From Desmodesmus armatus (taxonomy: Eukaryota; Chlorophyta; Chlorophyceae; Sphaeropleales; Scenedesmaceae): DNA of 64,000 nucleotides. The stretch spans positions 310,001 to 374,000 of the forward strand of contig VIIQ02000555.1 of NCBI GenBank assembly GCA_007449985.2. Direction: 5' to 3'. The notes under the pieces were generated by a model. The model saw nothing but the letters and a program-made list of their open reading frames with translations, ran no database searches and had not been told where the DNA came from. Below are positions 10,801 through 23,900 of the stretch, one piece after another (the stretch's first letter is position 1; each line of letters opens with the position of its first letter). Both the position numbers and the translations under genes were made by a program.

Positions 10801-13800
10801 CAAACAAGCATTGTTTCGCAGGGTGGGTGCGTGGGCGGCTGAGCGGGCCCACCAGTCACAACAGCACCTGCTGTGCAATCTAGGTGTACAAGAAGACGGA
10901 TGTGGCGTGCGCGCTGGCAACACCAATGTCCTGTCCCACTTGCCAGAGCTGCTGTCGGCAGGGTGGCTGCACCACAAGCTCCTGTGATTCACCCATTGTT
11001 CAGTTGAACCCCACACCCCCAGCATTACACAAACATCCTTGCAGCTGTCATGCTCATGTGCCTGCGCCTGGTCCTCCTGTCTCACCTCGTGCTTGCTGGC
11101 CAGCAGTGCGTCCCTCTCCTTGAGGGGCACCAGGGCCTGCTCAGGCGAGGCCATGATGCGACGCGCCCACAGGTTTAGCCAGCGGGCATGGACCTGAGGG
11201 GAGGGGGGGGGGAACACAGCACAGCACATGACGGGATATTGCGCGCACAGGGGTGCTTGGGCGCTGTATGGTCGCAAACCTGCAGTTGTCATGCTGATGC
11301 TGCAGACTTTGCAAAGCCCTGGACCAACACAGATGCATACGCGGCTCATCGCTACCAGCGCCATGGCCTGAGTCAGCAACATTGTTGCTGCTGCTGTGCG
11401 TGGTGCCACTACTGGCAGGGGCAGGCTTGCCTCATTTAGCAGTGTGCCCAACCTGTTCCTTATCTGCTCCTTGCTGTGTGCCGCCACAACTTATGCGCAC
11501 CCTCATGACTACACAACACCCCCCCCTGTGTGTGAAACAAGCCAGCCCCCTGTCCTCCCACCCACCTGCTTGCGGCGTTCTGCCACAATCTTGTTGGCCT
11601 CTGCTGTTGAGAGGTACCTAAAGCCTGGCAGCTTCTGCCCCCGCTCCTCCACGTAGGCGCTGTCAGTGACAGCCTTCTCCATGAGGGCCTTCAGCGCAGC
11701 ACCATCAGCACCAGTGGTGCCCTCAAGCACCTTCAAGGAGTCAGTCACCTGTGCAGCACAGCACAGCAAGCAGGGTTGGTGTCTAGGGCAGGACTACGGG
11801 GTGACTGGATAGAGAGCAAGACGCAAGACGACTTGAGTGTGTGCCTGGCTGTGTTGTTGTGACGAGTCTGTGTGCAGGTGCGTGTGCCAAACCCACAGCA
11901 AAGGCCCCCTGTTGGAAGCACGCGTGGCTGAGGCAGTGTGGTGCTGTTTCTCACCTGTGCTGGCAGCTGTGGCACCTTGAGCTTGCGTGCTGGCTCCAGT
12001 GCCTTGTAGTAGGTGTCAGTCACACGCTTGAACTCATCCAGGGCAACAGGCTGGCCCAGCGACCAGGAGGGCACAGGCAGCTTGGGGAAGGGCTGCAGCA
12101 GCAACACAGCCACACAGCAGCAACAGAAAGATATGAGGAGCTGATCAGTCGCTGGAGGTCAGGCGGGGTGCTGCTGCTGGTGACAGAGAAAACTCAAGAG
12201 GAGCCCAGAGCTGCGGTGACAGACTGCGGTGCTAGCGATGTTGCTGTGTACTGTGCAGGGACTGCAGGAGGGTGAGAGATGGGTGGCGCAGCTTGCAGCA
12301 CTTTTGCTCTGCGCAGCAACCCAGTCAGACACTGCCCAACCCAAAACCACCCTGCTGCCGTCCCCATGGTGGCCACCCACTGGCTTGACATGCATGCACA
12401 TACAGCAGCCCCCCAGCCGCACCACACACACATGTCCCCCCAATCCCATCTTGGCAGTCACCACTCTCCTTCTGTTGCTAATGCCCCACTCCTCCGATGC
12501 ATGACCAAGTACAAGTGTGTCCCCCCTCCCTCCCCCCCAATCCTTGAACATACCTTGAAGGCTTTCTCCTTGACTCCCTCCAGCGCCACATCCCTGCGTG
12601 CATCCCACCAGTGGCCCTTCAGGGTGGCAGCCTCGCCAGCACGCTTGCTGAACACAGTGTCAAAGAACTTGGGCACCTCACCTGCACACACAGCAGCAAG
12701 GTGGCAACAAGCACAGCAGGGATACAGCAGCAGCGATCATTAGCAACAAACTTGTGATGAGAACGTGACAGCTGGAGCTGATCCGCCGCAAACTGGCCCT
12801 GCAGAATGCCTCCGCTCCCCCCACAAACGATTGCAGGCTGCTAATGGCTGCAGCTGCTGCACAGGGTCAGCCACCAGGGGCCAAACTGCAGCACTACTCT
12901 GCAAGCAAACTCAAGCACTCCTCCTTCGCCAATTGACCCCGCCTGCTTCCTGGGGTCTGTTGGCCCCTCCTTCTGCCCTGCTCCAGCCCGCCCCCTGCAG
13001 TCCCCGCCCCTTCACTACAGCAAAGCCACCCTTCCTCCCCCCCTTCCTTGCACGATTCGGCTCCCCTCCCCTGATGGCTCACCAGACTTGAGGCCAAACT
13101 TCTTGAAGTTAGGGATGGGCTTGTCCATGTCCTCAAAGGTGCGGGGGTTGTGGTACTTCAAGTAGGGCTGCACCACACACAACACACATGCAGCACGCAC
13201 ACACATTGTTGAACGGTTGACAGGTGCAAGTGGTAGGGTGCATGCGGTGACATGCAGGCAGACTGCTGCATCACGGCACACACAACATGTGCGGAGGAGA
13301 AATCGGTGCTCACAGCATAGCATGGCAACACCTCTCCAGTGCCTGCAGGGCCTGGGTGCTAGCGTGTGGGGTAAGGCAGCTGTGCTGCTGCATAGCGCCA
13401 CCCTGCCCGTCCCTCCCACACACAACAGCGGCGGCACTTGATGTCAGGAATCATCTGCTGGATATCAGAAGCTGCGTATGAGGGGGGGAGAGGCAGTACA
13501 GACCCCCTGCTCGCACAAGTATTCCGACAGCCACAGCACCCATTGCATGGTGTGTCTGCTGCTGCCACTACCATGCTCGCCTTCAAGGCGTGCCTGCTCC
13601 TCAGCTGCGCAGCTGCTCAACCGTTCAGCTGCTAGTGCTGCGTCCCTTGCCTCCTCCCACCTGTCCCTCGTAGTCCCCCAGGTCCTTGTACATCTGCATC
13701 AGCTTCATGGTCTGCTCAGTGGAGGCCTTGGTGCTGCCCCACTCAGACACAATGTTGGGGGCACCCTTGGAGCTCTGCACCACAAACACAGCACACAACC

Positions 13801-14588
13801 ACACAGTCGGCCCAATGCATTCACAAAGGTGTGGTGACCGCATGTGCGTTGGTGCGCATGTGCTGCTGTCCGTGCGCGTGTGTGGGACCCCAGTGGGGTT
13901 CCTTGCTGACATCAGAAAGAGCTGCAAGGCTGCTGCTGGGGCGCCACTGCCTGCAGGGTAAAAGAGGCTTGCCAGCTCAAGTTTTTGCTCCACACTGCTG
14001 CTGGTGAGCTGTGCGTGCCATGGCCTGCTGCGCCCCGCTCCGTCATGGTGGTGCATTCCTGCTGCTGAATGCCGATCACTGCACTCGCTATGTGCTGTAT
14101 GCCATCCATGTGGTGGTGCCGGCTGGTGGTACAGTGATCAGGTGTGTCTGCATCGCTCCCTCCCTGTGCTTTGCTGCTGCTGCTGTTGCTGCTCGCACCT
14201 TGGCTGCGCCACCCACATCTTCACTGAAGTCAGCAGTGAGGGAGAAGTACTGCCTGCTCTGAGTCAGGAGGGCTGCAGTAGCAGACTCCTGGCCCTGCAA
14301 CCACAAACATCAGCACCAGTGATTGACTGAGCAACCAGTGACTCTGCTCTGCTGATCGCAGACCCACCACTCAAGCCATTGCAAGCCGCTGCTGAGGGTG
14401 AGGGAGCAGGGGTGCATCTTCGTGCTGCCCCGTTCAGCTGCTGCAAGGCGTGTGAAGGACCCAAACTGCCTCAGGTGTTCCCCATAACAGCTCCATCTGC
14501 CAGATCTGAGCACACATCAACAAGGGTCCTGGAGGAAACACAATACTGTTCCCACCTGAGAGGCCCTGACAGCTGCCGAGCGCAGCAT
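7861..14588 (-). CDS. ASA1: ASA1-like mitochondrial ATP synthase-associated protein
   Basis: Sixteen exons, about 648 aa: 14588-14556, 14294-14199, 13774-13661, 13457-13422 (uncertain), 13167-13083, 12681-12554, 12092-11955, 11748-11566, 11193-11086, 10717-10565, 10284-10130, 9786-9711, 9367-9269, 9017-8880, 8537-8286, 8013-7861. All other splice phases agree. The protein begins MLRSAAVRASQ, a short basic mitochondrial-type presequence, then a segment with LLTQSRQYFSLTADFSED and KLMQMYKDLGDYEG. It is soluble, charged and helical, with no membrane span. ASA1 is a large subunit of the unusual peripheral stalk of the dimeric chlorophycean mitochondrial ATP synthase; length and N-terminal pattern match what I recall of the Polytomella/Chlamydomonas family. 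A database search was not possible. Exon 4 could instead start at 13471, with an extra exon near 13560-13635. Confidence 0.65.
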
Positions 14589-14973
14589 GCTCCTGCTTGG
14601 GGGTCAAACGTGCAATGAGCAATGCGTCACGTCGTTGCCACAGATGGCCCCCTGTGCTGCCAGCCCCGAACGACCTGGTCACGATCTGGGCACGCACAGA
14701 TGCGTGGATGAGTCCTGACAGGGGCCAGGCCTTCAACTTGGCTACAAACGTAGTATTTCCTGACGCGTTGGAGCTACTGGTGAGGGAGCACGGGGTGACG
14801 TATGAAACCTGCAAAACCAAGGAAGTTTGTAAGTTTGTTTTGTTGTTGTGAGGCAGGGCCAGGCCGTTTGATCAACCTCAAGACAGAGCCAGTATCTTTT
14901 TGTTCATGACTGAGCCACAACAAGGTTGTCCTGCAGAACATGTGACACGCATCGCTGGGTGAAAGTTGCTGAC
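14589..14973. promoter_or_regulatory. Bidirectional promoter region, ASA1-like / SCC2
   Basis: Only 385 bp separate the ATG of the minus-strand ASA1-like gene (14588) from the chosen ATG of plus-strand SCC2 (14974). Both 5' untranslated regions and core promoters must fit here unless an upstream exon was missed. No TATA box is obvious. Confidence 0.55.
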
Positions 14974-17900
14974 ATGCAGCAGCAGCATGGACCTCCTGCT
15001 GTGCCCAGGCTTCCAACAGTGGTAGCATCTAGTGCAGCTGGGTTGCTACCCTTCTGCACTCCCAGCCAGCCCTCCAATGTCACAGCAGGTGCTGCCCCAA
15101 GCAGTGCACAGCTTGTGCCAACAGCGGGGCTCCTGCATGCTGTGTGTGGAGCACTGCTGAGTGCAGACATCAGCCAGTTGTAAGTAAAGTTTGCTGAGTT
15201 ACCAACAGAGACATTCAGGGAGCCTGTGTGCTTCACAGGGCTGATCCTTGGCTGGTGCTGTTTGCCTTGCAGACAATCAAGGGTGCAGGGGCAGCCTCTG
15301 GCTCCACAGCCTGGCACGCTGGAGCATGCCCTGTTGGAACTGAACCCTCTGGTGTTCAGAAACCACGCAGGTGAGCAGCTAAGCTGCCCTCCCGCCCCAT
15401 GCTGTGCGCGCTGCGCTACCCGACTGTTGCGCGAGCAAATGTCTTGGAGAGTTCGAAATGCTGCAGTGCGCTGACTAATGGGCTGATGGATCGTTACAGG
15501 TACTCACCACAGCGCCACGCCAACCACTGTGCCCCAGCAGCAACACCAGCAGGAGCAACAGCAGCAGGCGCAGCAGAGGTCAGCCAGCAGGAGCAGGACA
15601 GCTGCACACCCGGCATCGACAGCATCTGGTGCGAGGCCTGATGATGAGGTGGGTAGCCTCTTGGCGTTATGCCAGCGGCCGCGCAGCACAAAAATAGCTC
15701 TTTGTGAAAAAGGGCATGTGCAGGTGTTAGAGCTGCGGGCTAACAGGGGAGCTTTGCGCCTGTGCATTTGATGTGCTGCTTAGGGTGCTGCTACACAGCA
15801 TGCTGCAAAGAGGCGCAAGACATCAACCCCGGCAATTCAAGAGGAGTACGTTGCAAGGACCGTGGATGTCCAGCAGGTTGCAGGTGCGCACCACCTGACC
15901 CCTAAAGCAGCCCACTCTGTGTCGTTGTCCAGTACGCACGCTTGCAGTCACCGTTCATGTGAGGCTGGCAGCATCAGCTACAGCTGTTCCTGGCAGTAGA
16001 CCAACAATGCAGCTGCAGCTGTGATGTTGACTCTTGTTCCTGACATGTAGTTGTGCTGTGCCTCACTTGCACTGCTTGCAGCCACCGTTGCTGAGGAGAT
16101 CTGCAGCTTCATGCAGCAGATGGCTGCCTTCAGCACTGCCATGGGGGAGGCAGCACAGCAACCGGCAGACAGCACTGACCAAGACAATGCTGGCAAGCGC
16201 TCGCGCAAGTCAGCAGGGCGAGGCAGCAAAGTGTCTCAGGGGCCAGTGCCCGTAGCCATGCTGAAGCAGCTGCAGACCAGCCTGGCTGCTGGCAAACAGG
16301 CAGGCATCCTGCACCAGCTAGACCAGGAGCAGCTGAGGCAGCTGCTGTTGCTGCTGTTGGACCATGTGCGACTGGGGCAGGACCAGCTGCTGGATGAGCA
16401 GGAAACGGTAAGCTTGCTGCATGCAAAGAGTCACGCTCGTGCTCAGCTGTTGATGAACTTGGCAATGCGTACATCACAGCATGCCTGCCACTGCCTGCCT
16501 GCATCATGCAGACAGCGATGATTTGGACCCCCTTAGGGCTCTCTCGATGCCTGCTGAGCGTTTTGGTGCTGCTGTGATGCTGCTGCAGGCCAGCAGTGAC
16601 AGCGCCCAGGCTGTGAGCATAGCACTTGAGGCAGCCTGCTGCTGCATGCAAGTGCTGTCTGCTGCCAGCATGCACAACAGCCTGTACATGGACGAGGTTG
16701 TGACGGCTACAGTCAGCCTGGCCAAGTACCACCTGCAGTACAACGTGTTGGCTCTGCATGACCAGCAGTTCAAGCGGCTGTACAGGCCCTCAGCAGCAGC
16801 GCATGGTAAGCAGTGGGCACGGCAGCTTCAGATGCCACCACAGCAGCAGCGGCGCTGCAAGCATACCTGCCTGACCAATTTTTTCAGCGCAGACAGGTGA
16901 ACGGAGTGGCTGCAGCCAGCATCAAACGCCTATCAGTCTTCCTCCATATTCAGAAGCGCATATCGTTGTCACTTTGCTGTGCAGATGCTCCACTGCCAAA
17001 CACTGGCAAGCGGAAGGCGCGGGATTCGTTTGGGTCCAAGTAGGTGGCAGTGGTTTGGGTGATGTGGCTAATGTGGGGCAAGTGCCAGAAGCCTTGCAAC
17101 ACGCTGAGTGCCTGTTTGGGTGTGACAGTCCTGCGTGGTCCCAGTGATGTGAGGCGGTGTGCTTTTTGCATGCAACAGATGTTTTGTGTGCATGCAGGCC
17201 TCCCAAGGTTCTTGCTGATGTCCGCGTCAAGCTGGAGCTGCTGCTGTCACTACTGGCAGAGGTGTGTGCACGAGTGCAGTGCAGTGACAAGCACTTGGCG
17301 TGCAAGGCTTGTGCCCAGATTGTCTCAAGCCTCATGCATGCACTGTGTAGCCCTTCAGTATGTATGTTGTGTCAGTGAGCACCCTTGTTGTGCAGGCAAG
17401 GTGTCAGCCTGGCATGCGGCAGACCGTCAAGCCGTGTATTCAAACCTGCTGCGTTTGGCCCTGTCTCTGCTGCAGGTTGTCGAGCGCATTGTACTGGAGG
17501 TGGAGCTGCTGCTGCCTCTCGTCAGGGTTGCACTCAGCTGCCTGGCTGTGGATGACCTGCAGCTGCTGCAGATCCAGGCTGTAGGTGCGTGACAGGCCAT
17601 TGTGACCTTCACTCTGCACTGCAGGTGTTGTGTGACGATGAGTCGCGATGTGTAGAGCACTGCGCCACACCAAAGCAGCTTAACGGCTCCCTATCACAGG
17701 ACCATGGCCACAAGTTCGTTCATCTGCATGGTAATTTGTTTGCAGGTCTCACGGTGTCAGTGTTCAGAGCTTTCCCCCAGCAGCGGTCCACTCTGGCAGA
17801 TGAGGTGCTGAGCACAGCGCTGGGCAGCACCCATGTGTCGGGCAAGGCGCCGCCGCGTTTATGTGAGGCGACGGGCCCCTCCCTGCAGCCGCTGCCGATC

Positions 17901-20900
17901 ATGATGGTGACAGCGCTGCTGGCGCGGCTGGTGCAGGTGAGCAAGGTGCTGCGTGGGTGGGTTTACCCCAGGCAGGCTGGACCGCCAGGGTGCACCGCTG
18001 CTCTTGGAGACATTCGCGCCTGCATGGATCTTCAAAGGCCACTCCTGAGGGGATCCTTGGTTCCTTGCATGCGACTTTACTTGGCCACCGTAAGGGTTGT
18101 TGACGGCGCAATACACTAGAGCTGCTGCGGCTGCTGCTTCCTGTTGCAGGTGTCTGTCGAGCTGCAGGACATGGCCGCCGACCCTGCCGTTGTGCACATG
18201 AGCTTCCTCGCTGCCTACGGCTGGTCTGACTACCTGTGGAAGGGTATCCTTGCCAAGCTGCCTGCAGCCAAAGCAGCAAAGACTGACGGTTCAGGAGACT
18301 TCAAGCTGGTCATGCAGGCCCTGATTGCAGGTAGGCACTGCTCTGCATTGGCCCCTGGGCAGTGTGATGTTTCTTGCGCCTGTGGGCTGCATGGCAGCAT
18401 CAACAGTCAGTCATAGTCTAGTGTTGGTGTTGCAAGAGCAATGGGTGAAACAGAACACTTTCACTGCTCATGACCATGGTTCCTTGACACGTTGCTGCCG
18501 TTGCTGCTGCAGACCTGCTGACAATGCAGATGCTGCCTGAGTGGCCGGCGGCCAACATCCTATTGCGGCGCTTCATCAAGCTGCTGTATGGGGAGCAAGG
18601 CCTCAAGCACAAGGATGCAGCTGTGAAGCTGGCGTGTGTGGAGTTTACAGGACAGCTTGCTACGTCGCTGTGTGCAGAGGCCTTGGCCGCAGACAAAGAG
18701 GCAGATGAGTTGCAGGCGGTGAAGGAGGCGGCACAAGGTGGGCTGAGCTGGCGTTGATGGGGAGCTAGGGATGGAGTCTTGAGTCAGCCTTACCCTGCAG
18801 ATAAGCATGGGGCACTCGAGGCATCAAATGGGTATGCTCCAGCGCTCTTTGTGCTGACACCTGAAGTTTCCGCTTGCTTTTGTGGGCAGACCACGCAGTC
18901 CTGCGAGCAAAATGTATGCTTGCAGCGCTTTGGTGCTGACCAGCTGAACTTGCTGTCTGCGTGCAGATAACGCTGCGCTTCAAGCAGCGGATGGTCAGCA
19001 GCCAGCTGCATCTGAAGCTGACTTGCTCCTGCTGGACTACCTGGCAGCATCACCAAGTGGCGGCAGCGCAAGCAGCAGCAGTGTGCTGGCGTCAGCACGG
19101 CGCTTTGTGTGCTGCCGCATGCTGCACGATGCCATCCATGCGCCCGGCGTTGACGCTGACCCCAAGGCTGTCGAGCTGCTGCTGGTCCAGCACCGGAGGT
19201 TGCAGGACAGCCGTCTGCCTTTGCTAGGTGATTCCTCTGCCGATTGTGGTGTGCAGCAGCTGCAGGTCCCAGTACTGGCTGGTCTGCAGAGGTCGCCGCT
19301 TTGTTGTGCATGCTGCAGGCCCACTTTCAACAGCCGCTCTATTGCTTCAACACCGTGATGGATGTAGGACCAACAAGGTCACCACCAGTCGTGCTCACAT
19401 TTGTGCTTGGCCACCTGCTGCCGTCCGCCTGCCGGTTTATGTGCCGTCAGGCGGTGCTGCTGCAGGGCTGCAGCTGAGCCGTTCCCAAGTGGTCAGCCTG
19501 CAGCGGCAGTGGGTGATGAGCAGGCAGTTGGGTGGAGCACGTTTGGCCCTCGTCAAGTGGCTGTTGGAGGCCGGCAGCAGGCAGGGGCCAGACGCCAGCC
19601 CAGCAACAGTAAGCACACTGCAGGCTTCACACCCCAGCGGTGACGTCAATGGCAGTGCAGTGTCGGACTGTTGCCTTGCACGATCTTGTTGCTGCGTCCA
19701 CCAACCCGTGCTGAAGGCCTTGACCGCGCCGTCTGTCTTGGTGCGCTAGATGTACAGCAGCACTACACAGTGATGCAGAAGGTGCCGAGGGGCAAGCGGC
19801 ATGCGTAGCCCTGGCCATTGGCTGACGTATGCAGGACCCTGTTCCTTCGACAGTACAAGTGCTGCCATGCTCTCCTATGCTGGGCTGCAGGTACGTACCA
19901 AGGTGTTCAAGTGCCTTGGGTGCGTCGTTGAAGCAGACTCGCGGATCATGGTCATGCCGGAGGTTGCGCAAGCTGTGAACGACGCCCAGGGTGATGACAG
20001 TGCTGCAGTCAAGGAGGCTGTGCTGGAGCTGCTGGTCAAGCTCATCAACACAAACCCTGAGCTGGCCAGCGGCTACTTTGACACCCTGGTGCAGGCATCC
20101 TATGTGAGCTCTACTTTGCTCGAGGGGTTGGGTTAGTGCAGATGCACAGTTGGCATGTCGGTACATGTGCTGGCATGGGTGTGCTGGAATTTTCCTGCCT
20201 GCAAGGCTGCTAAAATGCATCACTGCGTGTTGAGACCTGGTGCTGTATGGATACTGCTTGAAATGTTGTAGCCGCCAACGCCACTGTTTGCATGTCTTCA
20301 CATGTGTACATTGTCCTGGATGGAAACTGGTGTGCCCGCAGGACCAAGGCATCATGGTGCGCAAGCGGGCCATCCGCGCCCTGTGGGAGTGCTGCTCCTG
20401 CCGTGGCTTCAGCAGGGCAGGGGACGCCGTGGTGGCTGTGCTGAACCGTGCCAACGACAGGGAGGACACCATGCGGAACCTGGTCACCAAGATTTGCGGG
20501 GAGATGTGGTTTACTGATGCCAGCAGCTTTGCAGGTGGGTCTGTGATACCTTGAGTGCTCATGTCTGTCATATCATGTGCTGTCCGTCTGGAATGCTGCT
20601 GTGATAAGAACTCAGTCAGCCATACTTTTTACGTCCTCAGCAGGCGCAATGTGTCCTGTGTTCAAGATCGCCAACAGGCCTCTGTTTCACCAGGGCTGTT
20701 GGATTTGTGCTGGCAGCATGCAGAGGGTCAGCTGTCTGCCCACTTGAAGTGGCAAGTACGCTCACGTAACTGCACCCTGTGTGTCCTGCAGGCCTGGGTG
20801 ATGGTGAGGTGGCCCCCAGCACTGTCGGTGCTGCTCGCACCCCAGCACTGAGGGCGGCTGAGCTGGCTGCTGTGTGCCTGCAGCTGTATGAGGCTGGCGG

Positions 20901-23900
20901 CAGGACCATCCATGTGCCGCTGCCCGCGGACAATGGCTTGATTGTCATTGTGAGAGAGGTGCTGGGTAAGGGCAGCAGCAGCAGTGCAGCTCCACCAACC
21001 ACCAAGGAGTTAAAGGAGCAGGCACAGTTGCATGAGGGGGCAGCGGAAGTGGCACAGGCGCTGCTGGAGATGATCCTGCAGCAACACCAGCAGGTGTGTT
21101 GTGGAGGGAATGCTGACGCTAAATGACACAGTTATGTGTGTGGCGTCGGTGCTTTGACCGCTGGCTGTGAGAGCGGGGATCATGCATGTGCGGCTGTTCA
21201 ATTCAGGGGCGCCTATGAGCAGGTTTTGGTCCTGGACTGCCTCTTCAATGAGTGTGGCTTGTTGCCAAGAATTCTGGGTGGATTGACACTGCGATATGTG
21301 CGTCCATCTGCTCTGCTGCTGCAGGGGAACGCCGATGAGAGCATGGACCAGGACAATGCCAGTGCGGGGAGCTTCCAGTACCTGCTGGCCCTGCATGCCC
21401 TCACGACAGCGGACCCCAGCTTGGCGGCACCTGCAGCCGACCCTCAGCGCTACGTGCGGCTCCTGACCCCCTACACAGCCGGCCTGTCCAGCGTGCCGGC
21501 CGCACCCACTGCCGGGCGGATGTCATCAGGTGGGCATCAGCCTGTGCACAGGGGTTGGGGCAATTGGTGTCCACTTTGTGCACAAGTGTTGAAGTTGCAG
21601 GCTGCATGACGTTCAAACTGCAAGGTGTTCTGATCACCTGTCCACACAGCCACTGATGCAAGCACTGTGTTTTTTGGCTGCTGTGTGCTTGCGTGTCCTG
21701 CCACTCAGCTGGTGCAGCTGGGGCCCCTGTGGATGACCCGGGCCGGCGCGTTGCTGAGGAAGGGCTGTGCCTGCTGGCTGTGCTGGACGCCCTGCTCAAC
21801 CACCTCGGCTGCGTGGAGCAGGACGTTGGGCAGCAGCTGGCGGCCTCTGTTGCCAGCATGCTCAACAGGCAGCGCTTCCTGCAGGTTGTGGCCGTGGGCT
21901 GCCAGCTGCTGTGCACCTTGGCACGCATGCATGCGCCTGCTGCTGCCCACGTGACACAGCTGGCCAACAAGGTCTACAACATTGCAGCAGGCCTGCTGTC
22001 CATTGTGCAGCCAACACCAGGCTCAGCAGAGTACAGGACGTTGCAGCAAGGGCCCAGGTAGGCATGCAGATGCGCAGGAGTGGGCATTGCACTCTAGCCT
22101 GTATGATGCAGCACAGGTGCTGCAATCAGGGTAAGGAGCCCTGCTTTCACTGTTTTGTTGTAACTGCTGGGTCTTTATTGTTGCTGGCTGGCTGCCCAGT
22201 TATCAAATGGTCCTTACTGCAATGTTGTTTGCTGCATGTGTGCCTGCAGGTTGATGTTCATGCTGGGCCAGTTGTGCCGGTATGGTGCCAACATCCTGGA
22301 TGCTGAAGCTGCACAGAACCCCAGCAGTCACAACTGCACAGAGTGTCTGGAGCTGTGTGTCAGGTGATGCCAACACTGCACGCTGGCCACGCCTTTGGCT
22401 GCCACTGGACCCACATGCATGTCTTCCTTGTTCACAATTTGCATGCAGGGTATCATTTGTGTTGCATGCAGTACGCAAAGTGTCACGTGTGTTGCTGTTT
22501 GCATAATATGGGTTTGCCCATTCACATGCAGTTAGTCTGCAGGACTCATGGTGACGCGTCTGGGTGGCGGATGGCACACACCTCGCTCACATGTGCCCTG
22601 CTTGTTTACCTTGCTCCTTGCAGCTTATGGCACCACCACAAGCACTCGCCGCTGCCTCCCCTGCAGCGCCTGCGTGAGGCTGCGCTGACGTCCCTGGGCC
22701 TCATCGTGATCGGCAGGCCACAGCTCATGCTGCAGAACCTGCAGCTGAATGTGTCAGACGGTATCCTGGGCTCAGGGGCCACCTCTGCCCCAGCACACAG
22801 CGCAGGCAGTGGGGACGCAGGGAGCCCGCCTCGGCGGCCGCTCAGCGCGCAGGCAAGCGGCATCCTGCAGGGGCTGCTGTCTGGTGAGAACGTGGTGAAG
22901 GTGTACACCTCAGTCCTGTCGGAGCCAGACGTGCCGATGGCCGTGAAAGGCAGGGTGCTCACAAACCTGGTGGAGCTGCTCAGGTGGGTTCGAGGCAGCC
23001 AGGCACTGTCACGAGGTTGCTTTTGGGGGGTGCGGCATATCCGTTGCGTGCCACTCGGCATAGTCTTTCACAGGTGCACTGCAGCCAAAAGCCCCACAGC
23101 AGCACATGCACAGGGCATGCCACCTCTACCTGTGAGCATCTTGCTGGCTGCATTCGGTCAACATACGTCGGGGGGCAAGCTGGCTGGCTTGTATGTGGAC
23201 TGTCGGCAGTAGGCATAACTTGTGCATGCATCCTTTGCCGCAATGCAGGGCGGAGGAGGCGGCTGTGATCGCCCGTCAGAAGGAGGCGGAGGCTGCTGGC
23301 ACTGCTGCTCGTCTGCCCAGCACAGTGCGCCCCGACACCAAGGCGCCTCTGGCCAAGGTCAATGGGGAGAACGACATAGTCGCCGGCAGCGGCAGCAGCA
23401 GCATCATCCAGTACGTATGGAAGAACGTGCTGGGCCTGGCAACGGGTGTTGGTGGGCGCAGCGGCGGTAGCGGTGGTGGCAGTGGCAGCAGCGCAGCCGA
23501 TGCTGGGTTGCTGCCAGCGACACCCATGAGCGCTGCTGGTGTGCAGGAGGCTGCCGTCACCCGCAGGAAGGCCTTAGAGCTGATTGAGGTGAGCTGGGCC
23601 TGCCCTTCACTGATGCCTGCTGCTACAGTGTTTGCCAACCTGTGGGCATTCATGCAGAGTTCCTTTTAGTCAGCATCCTGCAGGGGTAGGGGCAGTGGAG
23701 TAAGCTGGCTTTCGTGATTGATTATGGTGACTTATGTAGCCTTTCAGTGGCATATGTTGTCTCATCTGAAGGTAGTAGCTTGTGCTGACGAACAGGCAGA
23801 GTGGTTAAGAATGCGTTGGCAATGTGCTCTTTGGTGTGCCTGTCTGCCTGCTTGCAGGTGGTGCTGCGTGGTGGGCTGGTTGCACCATGGATGGCTGTGC

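Noticed and set aside
10777..11487. 236-codon minus-strand open frame as a separate gene
   Set aside because: Its only protein-like part is the ASA1 exon 11193-11086; the rest is intron that happens to lack stops.
19627..20571. 314-codon minus-strand open frame
   Set aside because: It covers well-conserved SCC2 exons on the other strand, and no family signal was seen.
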